Assembly: GCA_030220185.1 (NCBI GenBank)
Contig: JASPKZ010007555.1
Location: forward strand, 927,001-991,000
From: Diploptera punctata
Taxonomy: Eukaryota; Arthropoda; Insecta; Blattodea; Blaberidae
Direction of reading: 5' to 3'
DNA length: 64,000 nt
In this document: positions 24,035 to 34,965 of the stretch, one piece after another
Numbering within the stretch: position 1 is the first letter of the stretch
How the letters are laid out: each line of letters starts with the position of its first letter
Notes under the pieces: model-generated
Told to the model about the DNA's origin: nothing
The model's database searches: none
Seen by the model: only the letters and a program-made list of their open reading frames with translations
Position numbers and translations under genes: made by a program

Positions 24035-25929
24035 TTAATACACAATTGATCTTCTTGGTGATACAATATTAAAATATATATACAGTCAATATGCCCATTT
24101 CACCAATAAATGTTTAAAATGGTCAACAAGTTTCTACAGCCAAGCTGTCATTCTCAAGACCAGATATTGACTGAAGACAATATAGATAAAAAATAAAGAT
24201 ACAAATTCAGTTAAAAACAAACTACGTCACATGACGCAATCATTCACAAGTGAAAGTAAAACATAATAAAACTAATCCTCTCTTTTTATCAATTAGAGAA
24301 AAGAGGGGGCTGTACGGAATAGGGCCTTTGTCTTTGTTCATTATTTTATCCTTATTTTTATAAATTTCCAAACTTTCAAGGACGTTAAGGAATTTGAAAT
24401 CCCTGACCGAACGAACCAGCCTAAGATTACTTTTGTTGATAGCGTGACCGTACTCAGAAATATGCTGGGCAACTCCAGATTTTTCAATTCTGTTGAGTCT
24501 GAAATGGGCAATATGTTCATTAAATCTAGTTAAAATGGATCTTCTGGTTTGCCCAACATATTTCAAGTCACAGTCATTGCATGCAATTTCATAAATCCCG
24601 GATTTCTCTATACAATCGACTTTATCTTTAGGGTTTCCAAGTAAACTATTTAATGTCAAAGTGGAAGTGAAAATCAATTTAGTATCTAGTCCTTTGAATA
24701 TCTTGTTCAAACCTCTAGTTAAAGAGGGAACGTACGGCATAATAGCAAAATTAGTTTTATTAATAGGAGAATGGAAAGCTGTAGAATCCATAACAAGTTT
24801 TCTAAATTCAAATTTACGAATCAACTTATCAATAATATTTCCATTGAAACCATTACACTTAGCTATATCTTTAATGGTTTGTAATTCCTTATTATATCTA
24901 TTTTTACTTAACGGAAAAGTGATAAGACGGTGAACTAAAAAATTGAAACTGGCCATTTTATGTTGATTATAATGGTGAGAATCTGCCGGGATATACTAAA
25001 TGTACTGGTATCTTTTCTATAAATATCAAATTCCAATCTATAATTGTTTCTAATTATTATCATATCTAAAAAAGGCAGCCTTCCATTCTCTTCCTCTTCA
25101 TACGTAAAATTTATGCTGGGAGTTCGGTCATTTAATATTTCAACAAATTCCTGTACATTGCATTTTTTGGTATCAAAAATAGCAAAAATGTCGTCAACAT
25201 ATCTGAGCCAGACCCTTGGAAAGTAATCTAATTCCTTCCCAAGCTCCGTCTCAAATCTGCTCATAAAAAGATCAGCTAGGAAAGGAGACAATGAATTACC
25301 CATTGCCGTTCCTCCCTTTTGTTCATAAAACTTATTGTTAAATTGAAAAATGTTCTGATTCATGCAAAGTTCCGTTTACTTGATATATTGATTGACAATA
25401 TGGGGCTCCAATTTATTCTGTAGTAGTAGGTCTTCCAAGAAACTCAGCGTCTGAGGTATAGGTATACTAGGAAAGAGAGATTTCACATCAAAAGAAATCA
25501 AAATCTCTCCATCCTTCAGCTCGATATTCTTGGTTTTCTCAATGAATTCCAACGAATTCTTAACAGCGAAGCCGGGCTGTGGTAGGGGTAGATTCCACAA
25601 ACTCACAACTCAACCATTTAGAAATATTATAAGTGGGTGCAGATATAGCTGAAACTATAGGTCTAACTAATTTTCCCGGTTTGTGTATTTTTGGTAAACA
25701 GTACAATTTAGGTACCAGAGGATTCGAAATATGCAATTTGCGTTTTAATTCTTTAGTAACCAGATGATTGCACGAATTCACAACATTAGTTACGTCCCTG
25801 ATCATTTTAGGTAATGGATTTTTATTAACCAACTGGTAAGGACCACCATTAATCATATCATTAACACGATCATAGTAGTCCTGTTTATCCAAGACAACGA
25901 CCCTATTCCCTTTATCAGCTTTCATGTAA
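24035..25929 (-). mobile_element. Penelope-like retroelement, copy B (5' truncated)
   Basis: Head-to-tail with copy A on the minus strand, same 3' UTR. It is cut inside the ORF at GCTTTCATGTAAAA, where it meets copy C in the opposite orientation across a shared run of four to six A. Confidence 0.9.
24240..25925 (-). pseudogene. Penelope-like ORF, copy B (lacks N-terminus)
   Basis: Starts within the MKADKGNRVVVLD segment and keeps the finger, palm (DVKSLF, GTAMGNSLSPF, RYVDDIF) and GIY-YIG nuclease modules, with PKIHKPG intact here. Frameshifts: about 25,595 (extra base near CEFVESTP), 25,376 (lost T after NQYIK), 24,996 (lost base before YIPADS), plus EGTA changed to GGTA. The C-terminus is also shifted at 24,280, giving KKRG instead of KKED. 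Sequence is otherwise nearly identical to copy A. Confidence 0.9.
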
Positions 25930-27062
25930 AAAATGCAATGTACAGGAATTTGTTGAAATATTAAATGACCGAACTCCCAGCATAAATTTTACGTATGAAG
26001 AGGAAGAGAATGGAAGGCTGCCTTTTTTAGATATGATAATAATTAGAAACAATTATAGATTGGAATTTGATATTTATAGAAAAGATACCAGTACATTTAG
26101 ATATATCCCGGCAGATTCTCACCATTGTAATCAACATAAAATGGCCAGTTTCAATTTTTTAGTTCACCGTCTTATCACTTTTCCGTTAAGTAAAAATAGA
26201 TATAATAAGGAATTACAAACCATTAAAGATATAGCTAAGTGTAATGGTTTCAATGGAAATATTATTGATAAGTTGATTCGTAAATTTGAATTTAGAAAAC
26301 TTGTTATGGATTCTACAGCTTTCCATTCTCCTATTAATAAAACTAATTTTGCTATTATGCCGTACGTTTCCCTCTTTAACTAGAGGTTTGAACAAGATAT
26401 TCAAAGGACTAGATACTAAATTGATTTTCACTTCCACTTTGACATTAAATAGTTTACTTGGAAACCCTAAAGATAAAGTCGATTGTATAGAGAAATCCGG
26501 GATTATTGAAATTGCATGCAATGACTGTGACTTGAAATATGTTGGGCAAACCAGAAGATCCATTTTAACTAGATTTAATGAACATATTGCCCATTTCAGA
26601 CTCAACAGAATTGAAAAATCTGGAGTTGCCCAGCATATTTCTGAGTACGGTCACGCTATCAACAAAAGTAATCTTAGGCTGGTTCGTTCGGTCAGGGATT
26701 TCAAATTCCTTAACGTCCTTGAAAGTTTGGAAATTTATAAAAATAAGGATAAAATAATGAACAAAGACAAAGGCCCTATTCCGTACAGCCCCCTCTTTTC
26801 TCTAATTGATAAAAAAGAGGATTAGTTTTATTATGTTTTACTTTCACTTGTGAATGATTGCGTCATGTGACGTAGTTTGTTTTTAACTGAATTTGTATCT
26901 TTATTTTTTATCTATATTGTCTTCAGTCAATATCTGGTCTTGAGAATGACAGCTTGGCTGTAGAAACTTGTTGACCATTTTAAACATTTATTGGTGAAAT
27001 GGGCATATTGACTGTATATATATTTTAATATTGTATCACCAAGAAGATCAATTGTGTATTAA
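25930..27062 (+). mobile_element. Penelope-like retroelement, copy C (5' truncated, inverted)
   Basis: Plus-strand copy that begins inside the RT at AATGCAATGTACAGGAATTT (just after the catalytic YVDD region) and runs to the normal 3' end. It is joined head to tail to copy D at about 27,062. Confidence 0.9.
25934..26834 (+). pseudogene. Penelope-like ORF, copy C (RT thumb and GIY-YIG nuclease only)
   Basis: Holds LPFLDM, the MASFNFLVHRLITF thumb segment, NFAIMPYV and the GIY-YIG nuclease (GIIEIACNDC here, a Y-to-I change in the GIY motif; KYVGQTRR intact), ending KKED. One frameshift at about 26,370 (extra C before SLTRGLN). No catalytic DD, so no RT activity. Confidence 0.88.
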
Positions 27063-27464
27063 ATACATTTGACATCCAGGTCAATTCGATCTTTATTTGA
27101 CTATTGACAATAATAAAGCTACGATTATTTTATGTTTTGACATATTGTCATCGGTTGGATTTGTGCACCGGACCCTGCTTGTGAGTTTTAAGTGTGGAAT
27201 CTAGTGTTATCATTCATCAGGGAAGAATCTACGATTTTATTAATAATTAATCATCTACACAGTGGATTTGTTAATCGTTAGCAAATACATCACCTGTTAT
27301 AATTTTGATAATACAATTGGACTTTTGAACGACTACGAACTTCAACTTCAAACTCAATCACACCTTGGTATTCTACTCTCCGGTTTCTTCAGGTTCAGCT
27401 TATAACCACTGTGTTTGTAAGTGATATTGTTACCGAGATTGTGATTTATTAGACTGATTTCAAT

Positions 27465-29834
27465 ATGATGACTAGGAAATCTGATCACAATCTATACCAT
27501 AAAATAAGTATGAAAATAAGTTTCATTGGTTTGGACATTGCCTTTTTGAAGAATTGTAAAAAAGAATCAGTTTTTCCAAAGTTCATTCAAGTAAATGTGT
27601 CAAAAAATTGTAGAAACAGAGAGAGAATAACCAAATTTACCAAACAAAAGTGGCTAGATTCCGAAATTAAATACCTTTATTCGAAGAGGAGCAGATTGGA
27701 AATTCAATCTTATAAACTATGGAAAACATTAACACACAATCTTACCGAACTTGAATTTTTAGACTGGTGTGAATTTCAGAGAAATATGTTTCGATCGATC
27801 AATTTTAAGGTTCAGAAAAAACGTTCTTCCCAACGGATTAAATTGAAAAAACTTATTGATCGCAGGGGAGGGTCCGGGGTATGCTCCGATAGGGTCAGTA
27901 TTGTTGAGAATCTCTCTTCACAAACCTTTAATGACCAAGAACTGCAGTTGTTAAATAAAGGCCTAAAATTTGCTTTACCGGATCACAATTCTGAAATTGA
28001 AAATGTTATTGCTGGCATCGAATCTTCAATCAAACATTTTAATGAACCCACAAAACAATATATCAGAGAATTTAGCAAACAGATCGTTACGAAGAATTTG
28101 GCTACTACTAAGAAATCATCAAATAGCACTGATATACAAAACAAGAGAGTCATTAAAGGTTTGAGAAGAAGGGATTGCTTTTACATGAAAGCTGATAAAG
28201 GGAATAGGGTCGTTGTCTTGGATAAACAGGACTACTATGATCGTGTTAATGATATGATTAATGGTGGTCCTTACCAGTTGGTTAATAAAAATCCATTACC
28301 TAAAATGATCAGGGACGTAACTAATGTTGTGAATTCGTGCAATCATCTGGTTACTAAAGAATTAAAACGCAAATTGCATATTTCGAATCCTCTGGTACCT
28401 AAATTGTACTGTTTACCAAAAATACACAAACCGGGAAAATTAGTTAGACCTATAGTTTCAGCTATATCTGCACCCACTTAAATATTTCTAAATGGTTGAG
28501 TTGTGAGTTTGGTAATCTACCCCTACCACAGCCCGGCTTCGCTGTTAAGAATTCGTTGGAATTCATTGAGAAAACCAAGAATATCGAGCTGAAGGATGGA
28601 GAGATTTTGATTTCTTTTGATGTGAAATCTCTCTTTCCTAGTATACCTATACCTCAGACGCTGAGTTTCTTGGAAGACCTACTACTACAGAATAAATGGA
28701 GCCCCATATTGTCAATCAATATATCAAGTAAACGGAACTTTGCATGAATCAGAACATTTTTCAATTTAACAATAAGTTTTATGAACAAAAGGAGGGAACG
28801 GCAATGGGTAATTCATTGTCTCCTTTCCTAGCTGATCTTTTTATGAGCAGATTTGAGACGGAGCTTGGGAAGGAATTAGATTACTTTCCAAGGGTCTGGC
28901 TCAGATATGTTGACGACATTTTTGCTATTTTTGATACCAAAAAATGCAATGTACAGGAATTTGTTGAAATATTAAATGACCGAACTCCCAGCATAAATTT
29001 TACGTATGAAGAGGAAGAGAATGGAAGGCTGCCTTTTTTAGATATGATAATAATTAGAAACAATTATAGATTGGAATTTGATATTTATAGAAAAGATACC
29101 AGTACATTTAGATATATCCCGGCAGATTCTCACCATTGTAATCAACATAAAATGGCCAGTTTCAATTTTTTAGTTCACCGTCTTATCACTTTTCCGTTAA
29201 GTAAAAATAGATATAATAAGGAATTACAAACCATTAAAGATATAGCTAAGTGTAATGGTTTCAATGGAAATATTATTGATAAGTTGATTCGTAAATTTGA
29301 ATTTAGAAAACTTGTTATGGATTCTACAGCTTTCCATTCTCCTATTAATAAAACTAATTTTGCTATTATGCCGTACGTTCCCTCTTTAACTAGAGGTTTG
29401 AACAAGATATTCAAAGGACTAGATACTAAATTGATTTTCACTTCCACTTTGACATTAAATAGTTTACTTGGAAACCCTAAAGATAAAGTCGATTGTATAG
29501 AGAAATCCGGGATTTATGAAATTGCATGCAATGACTGTGACTTGAAATATGTTGGGCAAACCAGAAGATCCATTTTAACTAGATTTAATGAACATATTGC
29601 CCATTTCAACTCAACAGAATTGAAAAATCTGGAGTTGCCCAGCATATTTCTGAGTACGGTCACGCTATCAACAAAAGTAATCTTAGGCTGGTTCGTTCGG
29701 TCAGGGATTTCAAATTCCTTAACGTCCTTGAAAGTTTGGAAATTTATAAAAATAAGGATAAAATAATGAACAAAGACAAAGGCCCTATTCCGTACAGCCC
29801 CCTCTTTTCTCTAATTGATAAAAAAGAGGATTAG
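27465..29834 (+). pseudogene. Penelope-like RT with GIY-YIG endonuclease, copy D (frameshifted)
   Basis: Reads open from MMTRKSDHNLYHKI at 27,465 to SAISAPT (28,481), the longest single open frame of the array on this strand. It then breaks where TA is missing in CACTTAAATATT, again at about 28,698 (a T lost in AATAAATGGAGCC) and after the NQYIK segment. The second half reads from MNQNIFQFNN (28,744) through RYVDDIFAIF and SGIYEIACNDC to NEHIAHF, then shifts at 29,608 (a G lost). The start is the first ATG after about 400 bp of 5' UTR and is shared by A and E; an in-frame ATG follows at once. Confidence 0.92.
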
Positions 29835-29944
29835 TTTTATTATGTTTTACTTTCACTTGTGAATGATTGCGTCATGTGACGTAGTTTGTTTTTAACTGAA
29901 TTTGTATCTTTATTTTTTATCTATATTGTCTTCAGTCAATATCT

Positions 29945-29985
29945 GGTCTTGAGAATGACAGCTTGGCTGTAGAAACTTGTTGACC
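29945..29985 (+). ncRNA. Hammerhead-ribozyme-like motif in the Penelope 3' UTR (candidate)
   Basis: GGTC, TTGAGAATGA, stem CAGC-TTG-GCTG, TAGAAAC, then TTGTTGACC. The outer GGTC/GACC and inner CAGC/GCTG pairs flank a core that resembles the CUGANGA...GAAA pattern. Penelope-like elements are known to carry hammerhead motifs. One canonical stem is missing and the core deviates, so it may be inactive. The same motif is present in copies A, B, C and E. Confidence 0.3.
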
Positions 29986-30071
29986 ATTTTAAACATTTAT
30001 TGGTGAAATGGGCATATTGACTGTATATATATTTTAATATTGTATCACCAAGAAGATCAATTGTGTATTAA

Positions 30072-33042
30072 ATACATTTGACAATCCAGGTCACTTCGAT
30101 CTTTATTGACTATTGACAAATAATAAAGCTCCGATTATGTTTATGTTTTGACATATTGTCATCGGTTGGATTTGTGCACCGGACCCTGCTTGTGAGTTTT
30201 AAGTGTGGAATCTAGTGTTATATTTCATCAGGGAAGAATCTACGATTTTATTAATAATTAATCATCTACACAGTGGATTTGTTAATCGTTAGCAAATACA
30301 TCACCTGTTATAATTTTGATAATACAATTGGACTTTTGAACGACTACGAACTTCAACTTCAAACTCAATCACACCTTGGTATTCTACTCTCCGGTTTCTT
30401 CAGGTTCAGCTTATAACCACTGTGTTTGTAAGTGATATTGTTACCGAGATTGTGATTTATTAGACTGATTTCAATATGATGACTAGGAAATCTGATCACA
30501 ATCTATACCATAAAATAAGTATGAAAATAAGTTTCATTGGTTTGGACATTGCCTTTTGAAGAATTGTAAAAAAGAATCAGTTTTTCCAAAGTTCATTCAA
30601 GTAAATGTGTCAAAAATTGTAGAAACAGAGAGAGAATAACCAAATTTACCAAACAAAAGTGGCTAGATTCCGAATTAAATACCTTTATTCGAAGAGGAGC
30701 AGATTGGAAATTCAATCTTATAAACTATGGAAAACATTAACAGCACATCTTACCGAACTTGAATTTTTAGACTGGTGTGAATTTCAGAGAAATATGTTTC
30801 GATCGATCAATTTTAAGGTTCAGAAAAAACGTTCTCCCAACGGATTAAATTGAAAAAACTTATTGATCGCAGGGGAGGGTCCGGGGTATGCTCCGATAGG
30901 GTCAGTATTGTTGAGAATCTCTCTTCACAAACCTTTAATGACCAAGAACTGCAGTTGTTAAATAAAGGCCTAAAATTTGCTTTACCGGATCACAATTCTG
31001 AAATTGAAAATGTTATTGCTGGCATCGAATCTTCAATCAAACATTTTAATGAACCCACAAAACAATATATCAGAGAATTTAGCAAACAGATCGTTACGAA
31101 GAATTTGGCTACTACTAAGAAATCATCAAATAGCACTGATATACAAAACAAGAGAGTCATTAAAGGTTTGAGAAGAAGGGATTGCTTTTACATGAAAGCT
31201 GATAAAGGGAATAGGGTCGTTGTCTTGGATAAACAGGACTACTATGATCGTGTTAATGATATGATTAATGGTGGTCCTTACCAGTTGGTTAATAAAAATC
31301 CATTACCTAAAATGATCAGGGACGTAACTAATGTTGTGAATTCGTGCAATCATCTGGTTACTAAGAATTAAAACGCAAATTGCATATTTCGAATCCTCTG
31401 GTACCTAAATTGTACTGTTTACCAAAAATACACAAACCGGGAAAATTAGTTAGACCTATAGTTTCAGCTATATCTGCACCCACTTATAATATTTCTAAAT
31501 GGTTGAGTTGTGAGTTTGGTAATCTACCCCTACCACAGCCCGGCTTCGCTGTTAAGAATTCGTTGGAATTCATTGAGAAAACCAAGAATATCGAGCTGAA
31601 GGATGGAGAGATTTTGATTTCTTTTGATGTGAAATCTCTCTTTCCTAGTATACCTATACCTCAGACGCTGAGTTTCTTGGAAGACCTACTACTACAGAAT
31701 AAATTGGAGCCCCATATTGTCAATCAATATATCAAGTTAACGGAACTTTGCATGAATCAGAACATTTTTCAATTTAACAATAAGTTTTATGAACAAAGGA
31801 GGGAACGGCAATGGGTAATTCATTGTCTCCTTTCCTAGCTGATCTTTTTATGAGCAGATTTGAGACGGAGCTTGGGAAGGAATTAGATTACTTTCCAAGG
31901 GTCTGGCTCAGATATGTTGACGACATTTTTGCTATTTTTGATACCAAAAAATGCAATGTACAGGAATTTGTTGAAATATTAAATGACCGAACTCCCAGCA
32001 TAAATTTTACGTATGAAGAGGAAGAGAATGGAAGGCTGCCTTTTTAGATATGATAATAATTAGAAACAATTATAGATTGGAATTTGATATTTATAGAAAA
32101 GATACCAGTACATTTAGATATATCCCGGCAGATTCTCACCATTATAATCAACATAAAATGGCCAGTTTCAATTTTTTAGTTCACCGTCTTATCACTTTTC
32201 CGTTAAGTAAAAATAGATATAATAAGGAATTACAAACCATTAAAGATATAGCTAAGTGTAATGGTTTCAATGGAAATATTATTGATAAGTTGATTCGTAA
32301 ATTTGAATTTAGAAAACTTGTTATGGATTCTACAGCTTTCCATTCTCCTATTAATAAAACTAATTTTGCTATTATGCCGTACGTTCCCTCTTTAACTAGA
32401 GGTTTGAACAAGATATTCAAAGGACTAGATACTAAATTGATTTTCACTTCCACTTTGACATTAAATAGTTTACTTGGAAACCCTAAAGATAAAGTCGATT
32501 GTATAGAGAAATCCGGGATTTATGAAATTGCATGCAATGACTGTGACTTGAAATATGTTGGGCAAACCAGAAGATCCATTTTAACTAGATTTAATGAACA
32601 TATTGCCCATTTCAGACTCAACAGAATTGAAAAATCTGGAGTTGCCCAGCATATTTCTGAGTACGGTCACGCTATCAACAAAAGTAATCTTAGGCTGGTT
32701 CGTTCGGTCAGGGATTTCAAATTCCTTAACGTCCTTGAAAGTTTGGAAATTTATAAAAATAAGGATAAAATAATGAACAAAGACAAAGGCCCTATTCCGT
32801 ACAGCCCCCTCTTTTCTCTAATTGATAAAAAGAGGATTAGTTTTATTATGTTTTACTTTCACTTGTGAATGATTGCGTCATGTGACGTAGTTTGTTTTTT
32901 AACTGAATTTGTATCTTTATTTTTTATCTATATTGTCTTCAGTCAATATCTGGTCTTGAGAATGACAGCTTGACTGTAGAAACTTGTTGACCATTTTAAA
33001 CATTTATTGGTGAAATGGGCATATTGACTGTATATATATTTT
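30072..33042 (+). mobile_element. Penelope-like retroelement, copy E (3' end clipped)
   Basis: Head to tail with copy D. It lacks the last roughly 40 bp of the 3' UTR (ends ...TATATATATTTT) and is followed at once by the right target duplication AAGATTGCTCAT (33,043). Confidence 0.92.
30476..32868 (+). pseudogene. Penelope-like RT with GIY-YIG endonuclease, copy E (frameshifted)
   Basis: Same protein as copies A and D. Frame breaks: 30,555 (a T lost in CCTTTTGAAG), about 30,616 and 30,673 (bases lost), 30,835 (one T lost, giving SPNGLN), 31,366 (one A lost before TKELKRK), 31,797 (one A lost in GAACAAAGGAGG) and 32,043 (one T lost in CCTTTTTAG). It keeps the T that A, B and D lost after NQYIK, so KLTELCMNQN reads through. 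From 32,050 the thumb and complete GIY-YIG nuclease are open to the end. Confidence 0.92.
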
Positions 33043-33054
33043 AAGATTGCTCAT
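33043..33054 (+). repeat. Right copy of the 12-bp target duplication of the Penelope array
   Basis: AAGATTGCTCAT, identical to 21,007-21,018. Confidence 0.8.
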
Positions 33055-34481
33055 GTTAAGGGGCAATATACAAAAAATAATGGCCATAAAACAATTAACA
33101 ATAAAACAAAGAAAACAAATTGAGGCATAAGTTTAAGTAATATAAACTACTATAGATGCACAATATATATATATACACATATAAATACAATATTTAAACA
33201 GGATAATATTAATAATAATTAAATTAACAAAATTAACTAAGAAAGCAATGAGAATTTTTTTTTAATACAATTATAAAAATGTTTAACATTCGTGAAATGT
33301 GATATTCAATAGGTAAGTTATTGTAATGGTTGATTAATGCATAACGAATCCCTTTATACCTTTTTTTTTTTTTTTTTTTTTTTTTTTGAGAAACTAGTAT
33401 CTTTGTGCAATAAAGTACCTCTAGTATAATAATCATGTACATCTTTATTAAAAAATAAGGCCATGATATGGTGAGATAGATTCTTAATAATTTTAAACAT
33501 ATATATATACAAATCATATATTTTTAAATTCCTTTAATGCTATAATATTTGAACAAGTATAAATAAAGTTATAAGTAAGGATATAAAAATATAAATATAA
33601 AAATAATACCGGTAATAAAAACTATAGATTGAATAAATCAATAATTCATGTAATAAGTAATAAGCGTGACCAGACGTCCCGATTTTGGCGGGACAGTCCC
33701 GATTTTTAACAATTTGTCCCGCGTCCCGCGGCATTTTAAAAAAAAGTCCCTATTTTTTGGGAAAGAATGCAAGACAAGCGGGAGAACGGAAAGGGAATAT
33801 ACGGTTTTTGCCGCCCATGTAGCTATTTCACCAGGATATGAGTTTTATATTATTTTAGTTAATTTTGTAATGTTAAACTTTAATAATAACAAATCATTGT
33901 TGAGAACTGCTTATCAAAGTTAACATTGTTGATTCGACCACCATTGTTTGGTAAATAAAGTGCGGACAAAAAAAATCGCAATTGAGTGTTGAGACTTCGA
34001 AAGTTATTTTATGTGAAGTATAATTTAACAAATTCTTGTGAAAAAATTCATGACCTTTTAAACAGCGACAGCAATCTACTTAAAAAATCACTCAAATGAG
34101 AAATATGCCAAAGAATAAAATAATACTGGTACTATACATAATTTTGTAATGTATTACATTTGTAATTATACTTATGTTGATATTATTTTTGCGTTCTATA
34201 AAATTTTTGTTGCTCCATAGAGTATCTTTACATTTTATAATCAAATAAGACCAACATATTTTTTCATATTTCATAATATTTTGGCGAAATGTTTATATTT
34301 TAGTAAACATTTAATATTCCTTCATATTCTTCAATTTTTTAAATAAAATTTCAATAACTGATTAAAAACATGTTTGAAGTGATTGTAGAGACATGGTTGG
34401 TTACACCTGCTCTGCAAAATGTCTACTGAAGGTTTGTGGGTTTCCTATGGATCGCAGGAGGTTCGTTGAAATTAATCATTT
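33055..34481. other. Interior of the Harbinger-like element, right of the Penelope array
   Basis: AT-rich. Includes a LINE C-terminal relic (33,233-33,517), a 27-base T run (33,361-33,387) and, at 33,665-33,735, a GC-rich block GTGACCAGACGTCCCGATTT...GGCGGGACAGTCCCG that looks like a hAT-type terminal sequence. Nothing recognised in 33,800-34,480. Confidence 0.4.
33233..33517 (-). pseudogene. LINE RT C-terminal relic (tentative)
   Basis: Minus-strand frames give HDYYTRGTLLHKDTS and, after a poly-A run, KRYKGIRYALINHYNNLPIE then FIIVLKK. This resembles the usual LINE end pattern H.YNTR....., G...WN.LP, F...LK. Short and broken, class not assigned. Confidence 0.35.
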
Positions 34482-34558
34482 CGACGAACATAACACGCTC
34501 CGTGTGCGCGCGGCGCGCGCGACGTTCGTGTTCGCGGCGCGCATATGTGTACGTACCT
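34482..34558 (-). repeat. Right terminal inverted repeat of the Harbinger-like element
   Basis: Reverse complement begins AGGTACGTACACATATGCGC and matches the left terminus, followed by TTA on the plus strand. Confidence 0.75.
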
Positions 34559-34741
34559 TTACAGGTGAAGAAATAACCTCAACCAGGAATCTTGTCCCGA
34601 CTTGGAATCGAACACGGGCCCGCTGCCTGACAAGGCAGTACGCTACCTCGAGACCACAGCGGTGGATATTGCGATACAGTTGGTTGAAAAGTAAATATTT
34701 ACCATATAATCTAATATAATTTTACGACATCCATTTATAAT
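34559..34741. repeat. Macrosatellite A resumes (with the 5' half of SINE copy 6 to 34,667)
   Basis: TTACAGGTGAAGAAATAACC onward matches the SINE body, B box (complement GGAATCGAACACG near 34,605), head, and then the satellite. The rest of this SINE is at 20,386-20,472. Confidence 0.8.
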
Positions 34742-34965
34742 TTTTTTAAATTTCTTTCTTTGTCGTTTTCTTTAGTTTACACTGTTCTTCCTTTTTGTTT
34801 CACCTTTGTTAACCTTTTTATCGTATTCACACACACTAACACAAGACAGGACACACACCCAGATCCCAGGTGGAGATTTAAAATCCCCTACCCCGCCGGG
34901 AATCGAACCTGGGTCGCTGAAGTGGAATGTAGGGACTCTACCGACTACGCCACGGCGACGGACAC
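34742..34965 (-). mobile_element. tRNA-derived SINE with ATAAT target duplication
   Basis: The minus strand starts TGTCCGTCGCCGTGGCGTAG (A-box region, TGGCGTAGTCGGTAGAG), then B box GGTTCGATTCC (34,899-34,909), GGCGGGGTAGGGGATTTTAA, a GT-rich stretch and an A-rich 3' end. ATAAT flanks it (34,737-34,741 and 34,966-34,970). The surrounding satellite A sequence CATCCATTTATAATGAATCC is uninterrupted in other monomers. Head type differs from the other SINEs here, so this is a fourth family. Confidence 0.82.

Larger units (their letters stand above)
27063..30071 (+). mobile_element. Penelope-like retroelement, copy D (full length)
   Basis: Complete unit, about 3,009 bp: 5' UTR beginning CATTTGACATCCAGGTCA, the ORF from 27,465, and a 3' UTR with the hairpin motif near 29,945. 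The unit length equals the A-B period, so the repeats are true head-to-tail tandem copies. Confidence 0.92.
20473..34558. mobile_element. Harbinger-like DNA transposon with 60-80-bp GC-rich terminal inverted repeats, split by a Penelope array
   Basis: The left end AGGTACGTACACACCTGCGC and the reverse complement of the right end (AGGTACGTACACATATGCGC) match. The match continues through GCCGCAAACACGAACG/GCCGCGAACACGAACG and a GCGCGCGC block to ATGTTCGTC. TTA lies directly outside both ends (20,470-20,472 and 34,559-34,561), the target duplication typical of PIF/Harbinger. Both flanks are parts of one satellite A SINE. Without the 12-kb Penelope array, the element is about 2.06 kb. It holds only the start of a MADF-type ORF and no recognisable transposase, so it is non-autonomous. 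Confidence 0.75.

Noticed and set aside
21019..33042. LTR retrotransposon with direct repeats
   Set aside because: The repeats are whole Penelope units; the RT has Penelope-type motifs and a GIY-YIG nuclease, with no gag, protease, RNase H or integrase.
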